From Certhia americana (taxonomy: Eukaryota > Chordata > Aves > Passeriformes > Certhiidae), in the NCBI GenBank assembly GCA_018697195.1, contig CM031866.1:7742198-7806197 (forward strand): a stretch of DNA of 64,000 nt, given 5' to 3'. Under the pieces are notes generated by a model that worked only from the letters and a program-made list of their open reading frames with translations, was not told the DNA's origin and searched no databases. Both the position numbers and the translations under genes were made by a program. Shown here piece after piece: positions 1-12,800 of the stretch. The stretch's first letter is position 1. Every line of letters starts with the position of its first letter.

Positions 1-333
1 TGAGAAATAGCAACTCAAATCAGAACTGTCTCCAGAAAGATGAAAGATGAGATGACCAAGTACTTAAAGTCTGGAGGTGAAAAGAAAGTGACATAACTTC
101 TGGGATATAAGAGTATATAAAGTATACTGAAAGGGTTAAATAACATAGGAATTTCTGGTTGCTGTGGTAACAAACAACCATCATAACATAATTTTCACTC
201 AAAAAGTGGAAAGTGGACTTTTTGATGGAATCATGAGCAGTAGTTATGATTTTCTTACTTCCTACCATTATACTAATGAACTTATTACAATACACCAACA
301 AGTATGATTTATTATATATTATAAACCCACTAG
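1..333. other. AT-rich non-coding tract, nothing recognised
   Basis: This stretch is AT-rich with no repeat family, RNA gene or credible coding frame that I can recognise. The only long open stretch lies on the minus strand and has no exon-like boundaries, so I treat it as chance. Confidence 0.6.
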
Positions 334-662
334 ATTTTGTTGGAAGAGGCTGAGAAAAATTATGTCACAAGAAAGAGTGAAGAGGACTGGAAACAGATCA
401 CATTCTTGTTCCAAGGAGCAGAAGGGTTTTGTGAGCCAAGGACGTCATTCAGGTTGAGACAGACCATGCTTACCTAAAATATTGCAAAGTTGGTGATTTA
501 GTGCTTCTAGCCTCCCCAGAGAGAGCCCAGCTCAGCAATGTGCTACCTGAAAAGAAATCCACTGCCTAGATTGAAGATGTTTTATTGAAGCCTCATGAAA
601 CCCACACAGCAGCCAAGACTCTGACAAGGCTCACAGTCCTTCAGGACCTGTATTTGGGGAGA
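334..662 (+). pseudogene. Broken coding-like tract, possible old retroposed fragment
   Basis: Two overlapping plus-strand frames look coding-like but are interrupted. One is open from 334 to 474 and rich in Glu and Lys. The other is open from 435 to 662 apart from a single TAG at 567-569, and contains a short KVGDLVLL-type stretch near 486-509. The shift between frames would need one indel. I do not recognise the parent gene. The VGDLVL pattern occurs in several unrelated families, including retroelement integrase tails, so it is not diagnostic. A CR1 LINE starts about 370 bases downstream, so the tract could also be a worn retroelement. Chance open frames are a real alternative. Confidence 0.18.
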
Positions 663-1034
663 TAAGGACACTGTGTCTAAGCCATTACAATCTGGGAAGG
701 AGGAGACAACAGAAAGGCTCATGAAGTGGAAAAGCAACAACTCAATGGTGCTCAAACATTGGCACAGAATTCTTGATATCAGGTGTGAGGATAGTTGCAT
801 TGCAGTCAGAAAAAGCCCCAAGATAGAGCTACAATTGAAGGTGCCATGACAGTGGTCAAATACCATCATTTCACTTGATGGAAGCTGTCAAACATTCGTC
901 TCCAAAATCACACCTCACCTGTATGTTTGTGCATCCTTCCCTACCTGAAAACTCAAGGCTTCCTACATTTCTTTGTATCAAATATTCCTGTGTTTTAAAC
1001 CAACAGTCAAGGGCCCACAAGATGGAGACCAGAA

Positions 1035-1545
1035 TTTTGATAAACACTGTGTGCAGTTTTTCTCAGTGTCTCAGTATAAGACATTAGGCTGTTAGAGAGC
1101 ATCCAAAGGACTGTAAGGAAGATGGTGAAGGGTCTGGAGGTGAAGCCATGTGAGGACAAGCTGGGCAAGAGGAGCCTGGGCAAGAGGAGCCTGAGGAGAG
1201 ACCTCACTGCAGTTACAACTTTCTTGTGAGGGGAAGAGGAGGGACAGGCACTGATCTCTTCTCTCAGCTGACTGAGGACAGGACCCGAGGGAATGGGCTG
1301 AAGCTGTGCCAGGGGAGGTTTAGATTGGATATGAGAAAAATATTCTTCACCCAGAGGGTGGCTGGGCACTGAACAGGCTCCCCAGGGAGGTGGTCACAGC
1401 ACCAGCCTGACAGAGTTCCAGAAGTGTTTGGACAATGCTCTCAGGCACATGGTGTGACTTGGGGATGGTCCTGTGCAGGACCAGGAGTTGGGCTGGATGA
1501 GCCTGGTGGGTCCCTTCCAACTTAGCAAATCCTCTGGTTCTGTGA
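1035..1545 (+). mobile_element. CR1 LINE, 5'-truncated 3' end
   Basis: The sequence follows the well-known 3' portion of avian CR1 non-LTR retrotransposons. A stretch around 1048-1110 (tgtgcagttttt, then cagtataag, then ctgttagagagcatccaaagg) is the conserved part of the ORF2 tail. At 1293-1370 a frame reads NGLKLCQGRFRLDMRK followed by an FFT.RV motif, the typical ORF2 C-terminus. The frame is then lost where a G is missing in the 'cactggaacagg' motif near 1367-1372. The end near 1500-1545 (gatgagcctgg...cccttccaac...ttctgtgat) matches the CR1 3' end with a single terminal octamer-like unit. The copy lacks its 5' part, as most CR1 copies do, and has stops and frameshifts, so it is dead. The opposite strand carries long open frames that are only shadows of this element. 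Confidence 0.93.
1163..1192 (+). repeat. 15-bp tandem duplication inside CR1
   Basis: The unit gggcaagaggagcct occurs twice in perfect tandem at 1163-1177 and 1178-1192. It lies inside the CR1 copy, so the duplication arose in this copy or its immediate source. Confidence 0.9.
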
Positions 1546-3109
1546 TAAATGAAAAGACCTTGATTCATCAGTATTTGACCAGTACATAAAAAGGGACTCC
1601 AGGAGATTTTTAAAAAAAAAATAAAAAGTGGAAAAGTGGAAAAGAAAAATTCATCATCAAGGTACTTCTGAATTAATCCAACAAAGTTAGTAACCATGCC
1701 TTTTCCTGTATTTGCTGCTAGAGATTTCTCCAAACATTTGCCATTGGATAAAGACCCCCTTTCAATGGGACAATGCTCACCCACTTCCACATGCTCCTCC
1801 AGATCCTCTTCCTCTTTCCACATGTTCATATTTTCTTTCACTGACTTGGAAAGTGCAGCCTCATTCTATGCCAAAAGATGAAGAAAACAAAGGGATGCTG
1901 TTCGCACATCACATCTCAGCAACTCCCCTGGATACTGTGGTTTGGATATCCATGGTGGACCTAGGAACATTGCGTGGGCAGAATTTGATTTCCTTGTTTG
2001 TATGTTGAAAAAAAAAATTGCTCTTCTCTGCAACAAAGAAGACTGGTATATTTTTAATGTGAACAAGCAACCCTAGGAACCTCAGACAACCTGGGAAGCC
2101 TGGTAATACCTCTGAAACTCTGTAACAATAAAGATGAAATCCAGCAACATCTGCAATGAAGGTACAGGGCAGACACTAAGTAATAAAGCCCTAAACTTCT
2201 CCTTTTCCTTTATTGTCAATGTCTTTTAGATAATTTTGTCCACCTGCTCGAAAAAAATTCACCACTACCAATGAATGTGTTACAGTTCAAGAATCGTTAC
2301 CCTTCATCTGAAGTATCATTAATGTTATATAATTACAATGCAATCCTCTGATTGCCATTGCCCCCAAAAAAGGACAATAAAAAGCATGCAGCAAGGTAAT
2401 GAAACAAGCTTATCTAAAAAAAATAAATAGAGATTCACAAGTTTAATAATATTATTTCCTCCTTGGCAATGATTCTTCTCTGTCTTTTTAATAAAAAGCA
2501 GATGTGTCACAGAATATATATGGAAAAAATCATCAGCACCAGATGAAAAGGGTTCTGGGTAAGTAGCATTCCCAGTTTAGTAAATTGTAAAGGCCCAGAA
2601 TTGTTTGAAGCTGAGACCCCACAGACAACAAGCTGCTTTCAAGTGCCAGCTTAGCCCATCTTCTCCTGCCCTGGCTGCCCTTTCTGGGGCTATTTGTACA
2701 AATGTAACAAGATGTCAGATTGCCAAGATCACCAGTCAGAATGCTTCAGGTCCTGACATCTACTAAGGGAACCATTTGGCCACAAACTTTCATCATTTTA
2801 GATGTTTTGACCATGAAGTCATGGGCAGCATCACCCTGGGAGTCCTATTTATAGCTCTTGTGCTTCACTGTAAGGTCTTGAATTAAAGGTAAAAGATTAC
2901 TTCAGTTCTTTTATACACAGTAGAAAACTTTTTGAAATAAATTCAGTTCAGTTGAATTTTTAGACCAAAAGGAAATCAGGCATTCAGAGTGCTGCCTTTT
3001 AACAGTGAAAGGAGCTTTTATTCTTTTTATAAATATAGTATTTTATATGAGGTTTATAAATATAATTGGCAAAGATGTTCCATCCAAATGTTAGCAATTT
3101 CATAACTTT
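1546..3109. other. Unassigned non-coding tract
   Basis: No gene or repeat family is recognised. The tract holds short A-rich runs (about 1609-1650), scattered AATAAA motifs and a perfect MEF2-type 10-mer CTATTTATAG at 2845-2854. One such site is expected by chance in a window of this size. Open frames here are short and without exon-like ends. Confidence 0.6.
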
Positions 3110-3310
3110 CATTTAAAGGATATTGACCTAGTTGATTTGTAATTAATTGCAGGCTTTTTTTCCATTAGCTTATCGATTGAGGAGTCTGCAGTGCATTCCT
3201 GACTGCATTATAAATTACAGCCATGCTTCCAGGGGACATTTTGTCACAGTTAATTCCAATTGTCTACATTTTTCACATTGTAAGAGTTACCTGCTCTACA
3301 TCTTGCCAAA
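3110..3310. promoter_or_regulatory. Candidate conserved non-coding element (homeodomain-site rich)
   Basis: This block combines several TAATT/ATTA cores (near 3140, 3165, 3210 and 3250), an ATCGAT-type palindrome at about 3171-3176 and CTGCAG, with fairly balanced composition. That texture is typical of vertebrate developmental enhancers in gene deserts. The call is inference from motif texture only. No alignment was possible, so conservation is unproven. Confidence 0.2.
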
Positions 3311-3835
3311 CCATATCCCTTACAGTAGAGAACTACAGGTTCTTTGTTTTTGTAGATCTGCTTCTATTAGTAATAAATCCAATTTTCTGCTTATTTGGAT
3401 TTAAGAATGCAACAGTGAAAACCAAAAATGCCTTCATTCTCATGCTCTCAAAAAAGGCCTCAGCCAAAGCTCATGAAACCTTCTGGAGGTTTTCCATGGA
3501 TTTCAGAGAGCTTTGGATCAGTTCCCCAGCTGAGTAGGTTGTTGCAAAAGTAGGCTTGAAGACCATACTTTTAAAAAAAAGCCCCACACCTTCAAAACAT
3601 TATTTTTAAAAAAAAAATTTAAAATAATCCTTTATTGGAAGATCAGTAAACCTAGCAACAGTATAAAAATTAAAAATTTAGATAAAATAACATCTAGGAA
3701 AGGGGTAAATTCCAATTGTGTTCAAAAAGATGGAGGTGTTAGAAAACAGCCTTTGTATAAGCTTGTTTTTCAGTAAAGGTAATTTCTCTTACTAAAACAT
3801 CAACCAAACAAAACTTGTGCTTAAATATCACTTAC
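3311..3835. other. Unassigned AT-rich tract
   Basis: Nothing recognisable. A self-complementary A/T stretch lies around 3600-3630 (A10 flanked by TTTAAA-type steps). It is low complexity, not a transposon end that I can identify. Confidence 0.55.
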
Positions 3836-3912
3836 CTGAATTCACAGTAGTGGAATTCAGTAATATGCGTTGAAGTCCACATGTAATCCACAACCTGGAC
3901 CATCTTTAGAGC
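3836..3912 (-). other. Candidate minus-strand exon, 77 nt
   Basis: Read on the minus strand, the unit is preceded by a pyrimidine-rich tract ending TTTTGTATAG. It ends in CAG followed by GTAAGT, a perfect vertebrate donor (intron at 3835 and below). The 77-nt unit is open in one frame for 25 codons and contains a VVDYMWTS stretch. I do not recognise the protein. The unit also holds an inverted repeat (CTGAATTC and GAATTCAG, 9-base spacer, 3836-3860). It could be a coding exon, a lncRNA exon or a chance splice pair. No partner exon is identified nearby. Confidence 0.25.
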
Positions 3913-5063
3913 CTATACAAAAGAGAAACCAAACCAGAAAACCCAAAACCAGTAAGAAATTACATAAAAGGAAAAGTAATTTAGTCTAGATTATATCTAG
4001 ATTGCGGCAGGAGAGAATGGTATCACATCCTACATTTGTTTAAGGACCAAGCCAAGAGCAGCTCTCATTGCAAAAAGTGGGGCCATTTATTTTTCTGTTC
4101 CAGAAGGTGCAGTTCTGAACGCTGGTTGTCAGCACAGATGTGTGTCCCAAGCAGCACCTCTGTGAAGCTCATTCTCAGCAGCCCACAATTACATCTTAGT
4201 CATTTAAAAATAAGCTGCTTTCCCCAAAATGCTTCTCCTTCGCACTACAAACTCAGCATCCTGAAATTGAAAGGAATTCTTAAGTACCTAAATTACTGGC
4301 ATGTTCGAATCATTACGAAGAGGAAACACCTCTTAGAACACTGGAATTAAGATGCATTCTGGCAGACACTGAAGCACTGTATTTCCACCAAAAATGGGAA
4401 GCCTTTTGAGGCCAGTCACATTTTAGAGGTCCATCTTCTCTCTCTTGATCTTCACAGCAGGATTTCTACTAAAATCCCAACTGTGGGGGAGAAACTGATG
4501 TCTTGCTTGTATAGAAAGGTTTTCCAACAAATGAGATAGAATTATCCTCTAGGAGGATAAATCCATTCCAGCTGATAAAAGCCTGTCTTAGAGAGGGCTC
4601 CTGTGCCAGCACAGGCTAAACCAGTTGCTGAAACAGAACATAGTTCAACACCAGAGAGTTGTTTTACATTTCTTTCAGAGTCCTTGCCAACAGAGCAGTA
4701 TCAATTTAAAGGCTCAGCTGCTTTGTTTCCTGGGCAGCACAGCTACATCCATGAACACTGTGCAGCCTGGGCGCAATTGCATGAGCAGGGATAGGGTCCC
4801 CCATGTGGAAATTCCTTTTGAACTGACAAAGTTGCCCTTGCACCATGAATACAGTCAGGCCCATTCACTGCTCGCTCCTGCCAAGAAAACACGTGCAGCA
4901 TAACCAGAAAAATTGCATCTGCTCACACAAATCTGCCTGACAGGGATCAAACTCCCCATCAAACCTGGCTTGACACAGCCCTGCCAGCAAACATCTGTAG
5001 TAGAGACATGGCCTAAAAGTCACTGCTTTAAAGGGAAAGGCCACCGGCTGAGCCTTGCATTCT
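3913..5063. other. Unassigned tract
   Basis: No gene is recognised. Around 4600-5060 the sequence is less AT-rich, with one CACGTG E-box at 4890-4895 and several overlapping short open frames on both strands. None of these has a splice-site pattern or family motif that I can support. Confidence 0.5.
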
Positions 5064-5093
5064 CTTTGATCTTTTTGAATGTTTATATCAAAG
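5064..5093. promoter_or_regulatory. Inverted pair of TCF/LEF-type motifs
   Basis: CTTTGAT at 5064-5070 and its reverse complement ATCAAAG at 5087-5093 face each other across 16 bases. Both match the core bound by TCF/LEF HMG-box proteins. The motif is short, so chance occurrence is likely unless the block is conserved. Confidence 0.2.
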
Positions 5094-5177
5094 CAATCCA
5101 AAGGGCCTCAGCTGAAGGGGTTGTTGCCACCCTGAAAAGGCAAAAACAGAAACACAAGAGGAGATGAGGGATGAAGT

Positions 5178-5190
5178 ACACACACACACA
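5178..5190. repeat. Short (AC)n microsatellite
   Basis: Six and a half perfect AC units, visible directly. Confidence 0.9.
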
Positions 5191-8100
5191 GAGAACCCCA
5201 AACCCCCCAGAAACAAAGGGATGGCAGTATTAACTTTACTGTGGGTGCCTGTAACTGGCCATCTAAAGACCAACTATGCTGCTTATATAAAGCCCAAAAT
5301 GTCTGAATGCATCTGGCCAGGGATTACATGTCCATATGTGCAACCAAATTATTAATTAAATAAGTTATTTTTCTTCTGCCACTCATCAAATTTTTTCAGA
5401 ATGATATCAGTTAAAATGTTTGCACAGATGGTGGCTTCCAACAGCAAAGACTAAATACCACATACTCCAGACACACAATGTAAAACTACCATGACACTGC
5501 GTTATTTCAATCTATGCACATAATTGTTTCAAGCCCTTGAAAAATGTTACTGTTTAAACCATAATTTATGAATGGTCTCAGAGTAATAAGTAGCTGCAGC
5601 CAGCACAAAGTCATTGATCAGGCTGGATCTACTCACCCAGTTTGGACAGAGGCTAACACGTTGTGTGATGGGCTGCTGTGCAGGTTCTGTGCTCCCAAGT
5701 GGAAATTCCACCGGCTCATGTCTGCTCCTTTTCCAATGCACAAGCTGACATCAGACAAAGATATGCTGAGACGTGTTCTCACACAGCCTAAAGCAATCTG
5801 AAATAAGGATTCTGGATATCTGTGGATGTACACTCATTATCACACAGCTATTTCTGTTTACCTAGAGACCCTTGTCCCTTTCTCCAAGGCAAGCCAGCCC
5901 CCGCAAGGAGTGGTGACCTTGACACACATTAATTTGACAGAGCTACCATGCCTGCTGTTATTCCCTGGAGGAAACAGATAGTACTGAGCAGACTTTCTCA
6001 GGGCATGGGCCGTGTCTCAGTAGTGTCCTTGGAAAGCAAAATTACCACTGCCAAAATAGTGAAAAAATTTTGGAAAATCAATGACCAAACTGACTGGGTG
6101 TTTTCTCTTTCCTTTCACAAAACAGAGAAGGACAAGACAAACTCCAACTATCTCCCAGTGGGGGTAGGATAATCCTTTAAAGCAAGCACTTAGAAAAACA
6201 GAAATCCCCAAAGGAGTTTTCTTGTACACATTTATTAGCAAGACTAATCTTGGCTTCTTAATTCCCTGATTATTCTTTCGAAGAATGAGGAAAAGGGTTT
6301 CAGTTTTCTTGGCAGTCCCACTGAAAACTGCCAAGATGAAGAACAAGTAAGAAAGGCCATTTCAATGTCTAAGCAAATGGCAGAAGCATACTACCAAAAA
6401 GTAAGACAGACATGATCTGAAGTGAAATGTGCTTGACAGAATCCACCCCCAGAAAACTAAAAAGAATTCTGTTCCATATCCAGGTCACAATCTTTTTGTT
6501 TCTATTACATCCCATGTTGTGTTCCATCTTTGCTCCTCAGCACTCTAATATTGTCCCTGTCCCTGGTCCTGGCCGTTCCCATTTAGCCACACCTGCCTCT
6601 GAAGCACAGACACACACGTTGACATCTCACGCACAAACACCTCTCAGAAAACAGAGCTGAAGGGCTCCTTTGCATTGCCAGCCCCTCACCTTATCCCCAA
6701 TCTATCTAATCTATTGCCTCATGTTTGCCCCCAAAACCACTTTCTTCAAAGTGATTTTGTAATGTGGACTCTTCATTAGAGAAACTACACCAGGCTTATA
6801 GAGTCCTACACACCTGAGCTTTGATAAATTACTAAAGGCTAACTTACCTCATGCCAGAGAGTGAAATATCCTTAGATAGATCATAAATGGTTATTTTTTT
6901 AATGGACCTTTTTTATTTACAGTATCTCTACTGAAACCCTTAATGTTACACTCCTGTGCACAAACAGCAAATTTTTTTTCATTCACTGTTTTGACACAGA
7001 CAAGCTGACTGAGCCAGGCTTCTCAGCTGTGTAACAGGTATTAAGATGAAATCACACATGAGTTTTGCTTTACAAATATCCTTCTCTGGGCAAGGGGAAG
7101 GACAAATTAGGCTTTGTTTCAACTAACATCAATTGCAAGAATTGCAAACATAGTGTGTTAGGTCAAATATTCAATTACTCACTAGAAAATGCTTTTTTTA
7201 TCTGCTTGAAAAATCTGTCTAATGGACTGTCTCAGTGGCAATGGACTTATTTGTGCATGCAGAGTGTGACAAAGGATACAGGTAAACTGCCTGGTTTTGA
7301 TGAAAGAAAGCCACAAAAAAGACTGGAGGTGCAGACTGTGTACAGATGGCTTACAGCAACATAGCTTCTGCTGGTCAATCACAAAAGCATAAACTATATT
7401 AATTCACCTTAATGTAGTAACTGCACAATTCGCCTTAAAATATTTATAATCTGGTTTTGCCTCATCCACAAGAACAAACATTTAATCAGATTCATTGGTT
7501 TAACTGAATGGATTTTATGAAGTATTTTAGTGAAATTCATGCTTTTGGACAAGATGCTTCTGTTTGTAACTGTGACCCAAAGACAGTATAATTAGCATTC
7601 CCTTATAAACTTAATTCATTGGCTTTCATTCTAATTTATCACAGACAGACAAATAAAACAACAGGGTGGAAAGAAAGAAAATACAAAGGAGGGGGGGAAA
7701 AGAAAACCACTTCCAGAGAACAAAGCACAATTTCTTTTTTTGGTTTTCACTAACCAAATATAATTAAGTTATGTCTAGTAAAGCTGGAAAACATTCATAT
7801 CACCAGTGATACATGCCTCGCTTCTCCAAAGGATGATTAAAAGGGTGTAAAAATCCACTGGGATATTTTCAGTGTGACAGTTCTGCCCTGACTTTATCCA
7901 AAACACAGACTAGCAGCTCTCAGGAAACATGCCACTTCCTAACTCAAAGGTTTCAGAAAGACTCAATGGCAGTCCAGACAGAGCAGGAATGTCAGTGATA
8001 GTTTGGTCATGTACCTTGCTCCATAGGGTTTTCATTCCCTAGAATGGATGGTAAGAGAACACGGTCAAAGTTACATAGGCTTTAAATGAAAAAGCAGCTT

Positions 8101-9841
8101 TGCAAACAAAGACTGCTTTGGGCCTTCCCTTGCACACTCCCTGCACTGCTGACCAAGGAAATTTTCAGTGAGAGGAAAATGCAAGTGGCTGAATCGACTC
8201 AGATCCTTCTCACTGCAGAGGAGGGGGAAAATAGTATTAGCAAGGCCAAGGCAGCTGAAGCAGGAGGATTTCAGCTCATTATACTTGTATCATTATAGTC
8301 TTAAATAATCACCAGAGAAGTGGAAAATCAGGAAAAATTATGACAGGCAAAGCCTGACTGCTGTTCAGAAATCCAAGAGCCAGTTAAATAAAATCTGACC
8401 TATCTAGCATGTTTTTTGTGGCAAATGGTATCAATAAGGCACCTTAACATTAAGAGTGTGTATTTTTTTCAGGAGTAGATAAATTACTTGAATCAGATGA
8501 TGCTTCTGTTAATAAAACCTATAGTCCATAAGATGATTAATTAATGTGACTAATATCAACAAGCTTGAGAGCCTATGTGTCAAAGACAAATCAATCATTC
8601 CTTCCTTTGCTCTTTAATATATTTATGATCTTGTGCAGAGGAGGGAAACAGTCAGTAGAGGAGAAAGCTATAAACAGTAATGGGCAAGCAACTATACCAA
8701 TTTATTTTTTTACCATGGTCAAATAAGGGTTGAAGCAGTTAATACTGGAATTAGCCCATATGTTAAAAAACTCCCAACAAACCTCGCAGGGAGGAAGAAA
8801 AAAAAGGCTTCTCAACCCCTATTTTATCATGAACAATCTGACCTTTGGGGAGAAAGGCTGAGTCTATTGAAACACGACCAACCTGGATTTCTATCAAAGA
8901 ACCAGCAGTGGTGTTTTTTGTGGCAAACCATTTGGATTAAAAAAACAAAGCAAAATAATATTCTCATTTCTTAATATCAGGCCTTTGCAAAACTCCTGTA
9001 AGAACACAGAATACGGCTGGCTGTGTAGCAGCAGCCCGTTAGTGGCGAGAAGCTCTTCTTACAATCCCTGCCTCATCACTCTATACATTCCTAAAAAAAA
9101 TTAACCAGCACAGGAATTTGGAAGCCTAGAGGACAAAACACCATAGCAAAACATGCAGACAGTTTAGTCAGGAAGATTTCAGGACATTTGAATTAAGAGC
9201 ATGTTGATAGGGTGGTGTTTGCAGCTGAAAACCTTACCCAAAACTCAGCACAGGAGTGCTTTGTGCACTGCCCAGGGCTAAAAAATCATAATGGCATCAA
9301 CCTCCAGAGCAGAATTTTTCCACAAAGAGATCTGAACATACTCCCCTGAAAGAAGCTCTAATCTGAGCCCTGACATGACAGAAATCTCACCACTACTCGA
9401 GGACAATTTCTAGTTGGCAGGGCAACACCCTTACAAGAAGCTATTAAAATAGATTCTGCTGCATTGGGTTTTGCTATAAAAGCAAGTGAACTTGATCACA
9501 AATTTAAAAGTGTATTCACAATTGCTATTTGATATTTACAGAGAATATTTAACCTATTCAAAACAAATTAATCCTACACAGAACAAAGAGCTCCTATATC
9601 AGCTTCACAGAGGCATATGACATGTTCTCATCATGCACATGAACAAACAGGAAAGAACAGATTTACTGTGAACTGGGGTTTTTCGCTATAAATTAAAAGG
9701 CTGTTCCCTTTTATATGTCATGTGTATTTAATTTCACTCCATAGGGTAATCCACTGAGAATTCAGAGAGTGCCAAGATCTACTTTCCCCATTCCTTTTAT
9801 TTCCTTAGGCAAATATCTAGAATTAGAGACAGAGGAAAGAT
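5191..9841. other. Unassigned non-coding tract
   Basis: There is no recognisable gene or interspersed repeat in these 4.6 kb. It holds short homopolymers (such as the G7 near 7690) and many small open frames without exon-like ends. A good minus-strand donor (GAG followed by GTAAGT) occurs at about 6844-6852, but no polypyrimidine acceptor lies upstream of it, so I do not call an exon. Confidence 0.55.
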
Positions 9842-9861
9842 AAAAAAAAAAAAAAAAAAAA
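9842..9861. repeat. A20 homopolymer
   Basis: Twenty consecutive A. It could be the tail of an old retroposed sequence on the plus strand, but nothing upstream is recognisable as its body. Confidence 0.9.
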
Positions 9862-12800
9862 GGAAGGCCAAGGGAAATACAGAGGTCCAAGAAAGAAAGT
9901 AAGACCAGTCTAAACAAGGATTTTTCCTGGTCTATGCAAGCAGCACTGATTATTTATAACAGGCAAAGGCATCTGTCTTTGATTATGCTTTCATGTATAC
10001 TAAGGATGGTGGTGAGCTTACTGTGTGCCAGAGAAGACTGTCATCCTGCAGTTTGAAATTCTAGTGAGAAAAACCAATCTCTCTCTCAGGGAGAGCCTTC
10101 TACCTTTGACTAACTGAAGGACAAATGGAAAGAGCTTTTGTGCCAGAAAAAACAATACTGCAAGCTATTACAGAATATAAGGAAATCAGATTTCATTTGC
10201 AAGCAAAGAGTCAAAGCACACAAATTTTACAGAACTATCCTTTGAAGTGTAACTGTTCAAAGATATTTCAACCAGTTTAAATTTAAAACTGAGGGATCCA
10301 TATGATGGAAAAGATCAGTTTACCTTTCTACAAACCTTTATGTGGTAGGCTACAAACAGACTTTGGTTTTGTGTTTTTTGAGAAGCATATACACAGTGGC
10401 CTTAGGGAATAAAAGCAGCCCAAAAAGGCACTAGGTAAGTACAGCACGAGGACACCCACAGGACACACATAAATGTGAGAGAAGCACTCTACCATCTCTC
10501 AACTCATGACAAGATTCTCCAGTCTAACAATCTATTAAACTGGCATGTAAAACATTAAACCTGCTGAATCTGTGTATTATAGTCCCTTTCAATGAAAATA
10601 GAAATAGCTGGACCTCTCCAGCTGAGCCAATCCACAAGAGGAGGGATAATAGCAGCCAGAAGCACCTCGCAAGCAGAGGCTTTTCTCAGACAGGGAAATG
10701 GGTGCTATTTCAGTGCTGTCCCTCTTGAAAGGGTGGAAATTACATACTACAGTGACAGCCCTAAAAACCATCAAGACACGTGACACTGTGCAGCCTGAAA
10801 AAGTGCTCTGAACATTTGTTTCATTTTCTAGGGCAGAGAGAAGCAGCTTCCAATTAGTCATTCTTGTCCTTCAAGAACAAGATGGACAACCCCATCCCTG
10901 TCTGAGATAAATGAGCAAAATGCCAAAGTCTTCAGGGCTTTCTTCTTCCCACCACCAGGTACATCAGCAATAAACATCATTTGTTCCTCTCTACTCACTT
11001 AGAACTAGATCTTAGGCCTCAGTTACAATCAGAAACTCTTCCCTGCCTTTTAAAAAAGCCACCAGCCACCCTAACTATGCTACCAACAGTGCCAAAAAGG
11101 ACATCTGCTGATTTGATGGACAAGCTATGGTTAAGAGTCATCTGAAATCTGTACAGCTTGTCAAGAGGCAAGGAGCTGACAGCATTTTGTTGACACATTT
11201 CCTCAAAGTAATGTGCAGTCATAGAGATTTGGTTTTGAAATAATCTGCATTTGAAAGTTGCCAAGTGATAAGATGTCATTTGCACTGAAACTCCATCTTA
11301 TCAGTTTCTCATCAGCTTGAACAAACTAGAGGGAAGGAGTCTAGATAATTTTTAATTATGGTGGCAGGGTAATTATAGAAGTTTAGCCACTGGAGTAGAA
11401 TGCTCTCAAAGAAAAGTTGTTTTATTGATTGATTGACTACATCTGGTAACATATATAAAAACTATAAGACCACATTAAATTATTTTTCTCATAGTTGCTA
11501 GTCTTTTAAAGCTTCTCATTTAACACACTTCATTAAAATCAGAACATAAATCCCACATAAAATACCAGAATTCCAGTCAGTAATCACAATTGGATTTCTT
11601 TAAATAATAGAGCTTCGGGCCTGAGCCTAGACTGTTGACGTGACTGGGATTTTTGCCATTTCAGTGCCACTGGAATGGGGTCAGACTTGGGGTTGGATAG
11701 TTACACTAATAATGATAACGAATGATAATTTCTGTGAGGCAGCCTGGGTTAGCAAAGAAGGCTGTCGCATTATTTAATGTACCTGACATTGTGCTGAGAA
11801 ATTACTATCACTGAACAAGCTGACTGAGGGCAAGTACAATAAAAGAAAATGTCAAACTGAATCCAAACTACTTTCTTATTCTCCCACTTTGCCTCCCTCT
11901 TTTAGAGCATACTTAACCCCTTGGATTTTATTTTCAGACCACAGCATTTCCTAGTCCAAACAACCTTGCCATTTCTCAAATCACTCCCAAAATTTCTTTC
12001 AACTCTGAAAATGGAGGAGGAAACCGCTTAGAAGATTCACAAGGGATAAATAATGAAGCCAGTATTTATTTATTTGTCGTCAGCAATGCTGGTGATGGAT
12101 GCGACACACCCAGTAACACAAATTTATCAGCAAAGGCTATTCAGCATTTAAAGACTTTTGGGTTTCTCTAAGTACCCCAAATAGGGCACTTTAAGAATAA
12201 GGCCAAAAAATTCCTAAAGGCATTAAAGTATTTGATAGTGTGCCTAGTGGCAGTATGAATTGAGTTTGCTTTGCACATTTTCAAAATTTGACTTCATATT
12301 ACCTCCTTTCTTGATTTCTGTGTGAGAGGAGAAATCAAGTGAAACATCTGGTTCCCTCTTCAGGACAAAGTCCCAGCAGGAGGGATACAGCATTCATTTT
12401 TTGAAAGGCCTTAGCTGAAGGGTTTTTATCCTTTGGGTACATAAAAAGATCATTTCTCAGAGGGCACTGATGAAATTTTAGGACCAGCAGCACTGGCTTC
12501 TCAGACAACAATGAACAAATAGAGCTTCCAGATCTAAAACCTCCAGCTGAACAACTTAGAGGTTAAATGTCAATGTCTAGAGAAAGCAAAAGGTTTAACA
12601 GTAGTGGAGCACCTTACTCAATGCCCAAGTACAATGATAAGGCTACAAAAAAAAATAAAAAAGAATACTAACCAACATTATTAGGTGGTCTCCCATTTAA
12701 CAAAGAGCAGGCAGGGAAAATTTCCCACACTTGCACTCTTACCTTGCTAATTATATTTATTTTTATTCCTTTGTAATCTCTGATACTCAGAAGTACCTTA

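Noticed and set aside
1007..1841. Long minus-strand open frames of 120 and 164 codons
   Set aside because: Much of their length lies antisense to the CR1 LINE at 1035-1545, so they are shadows of the element.
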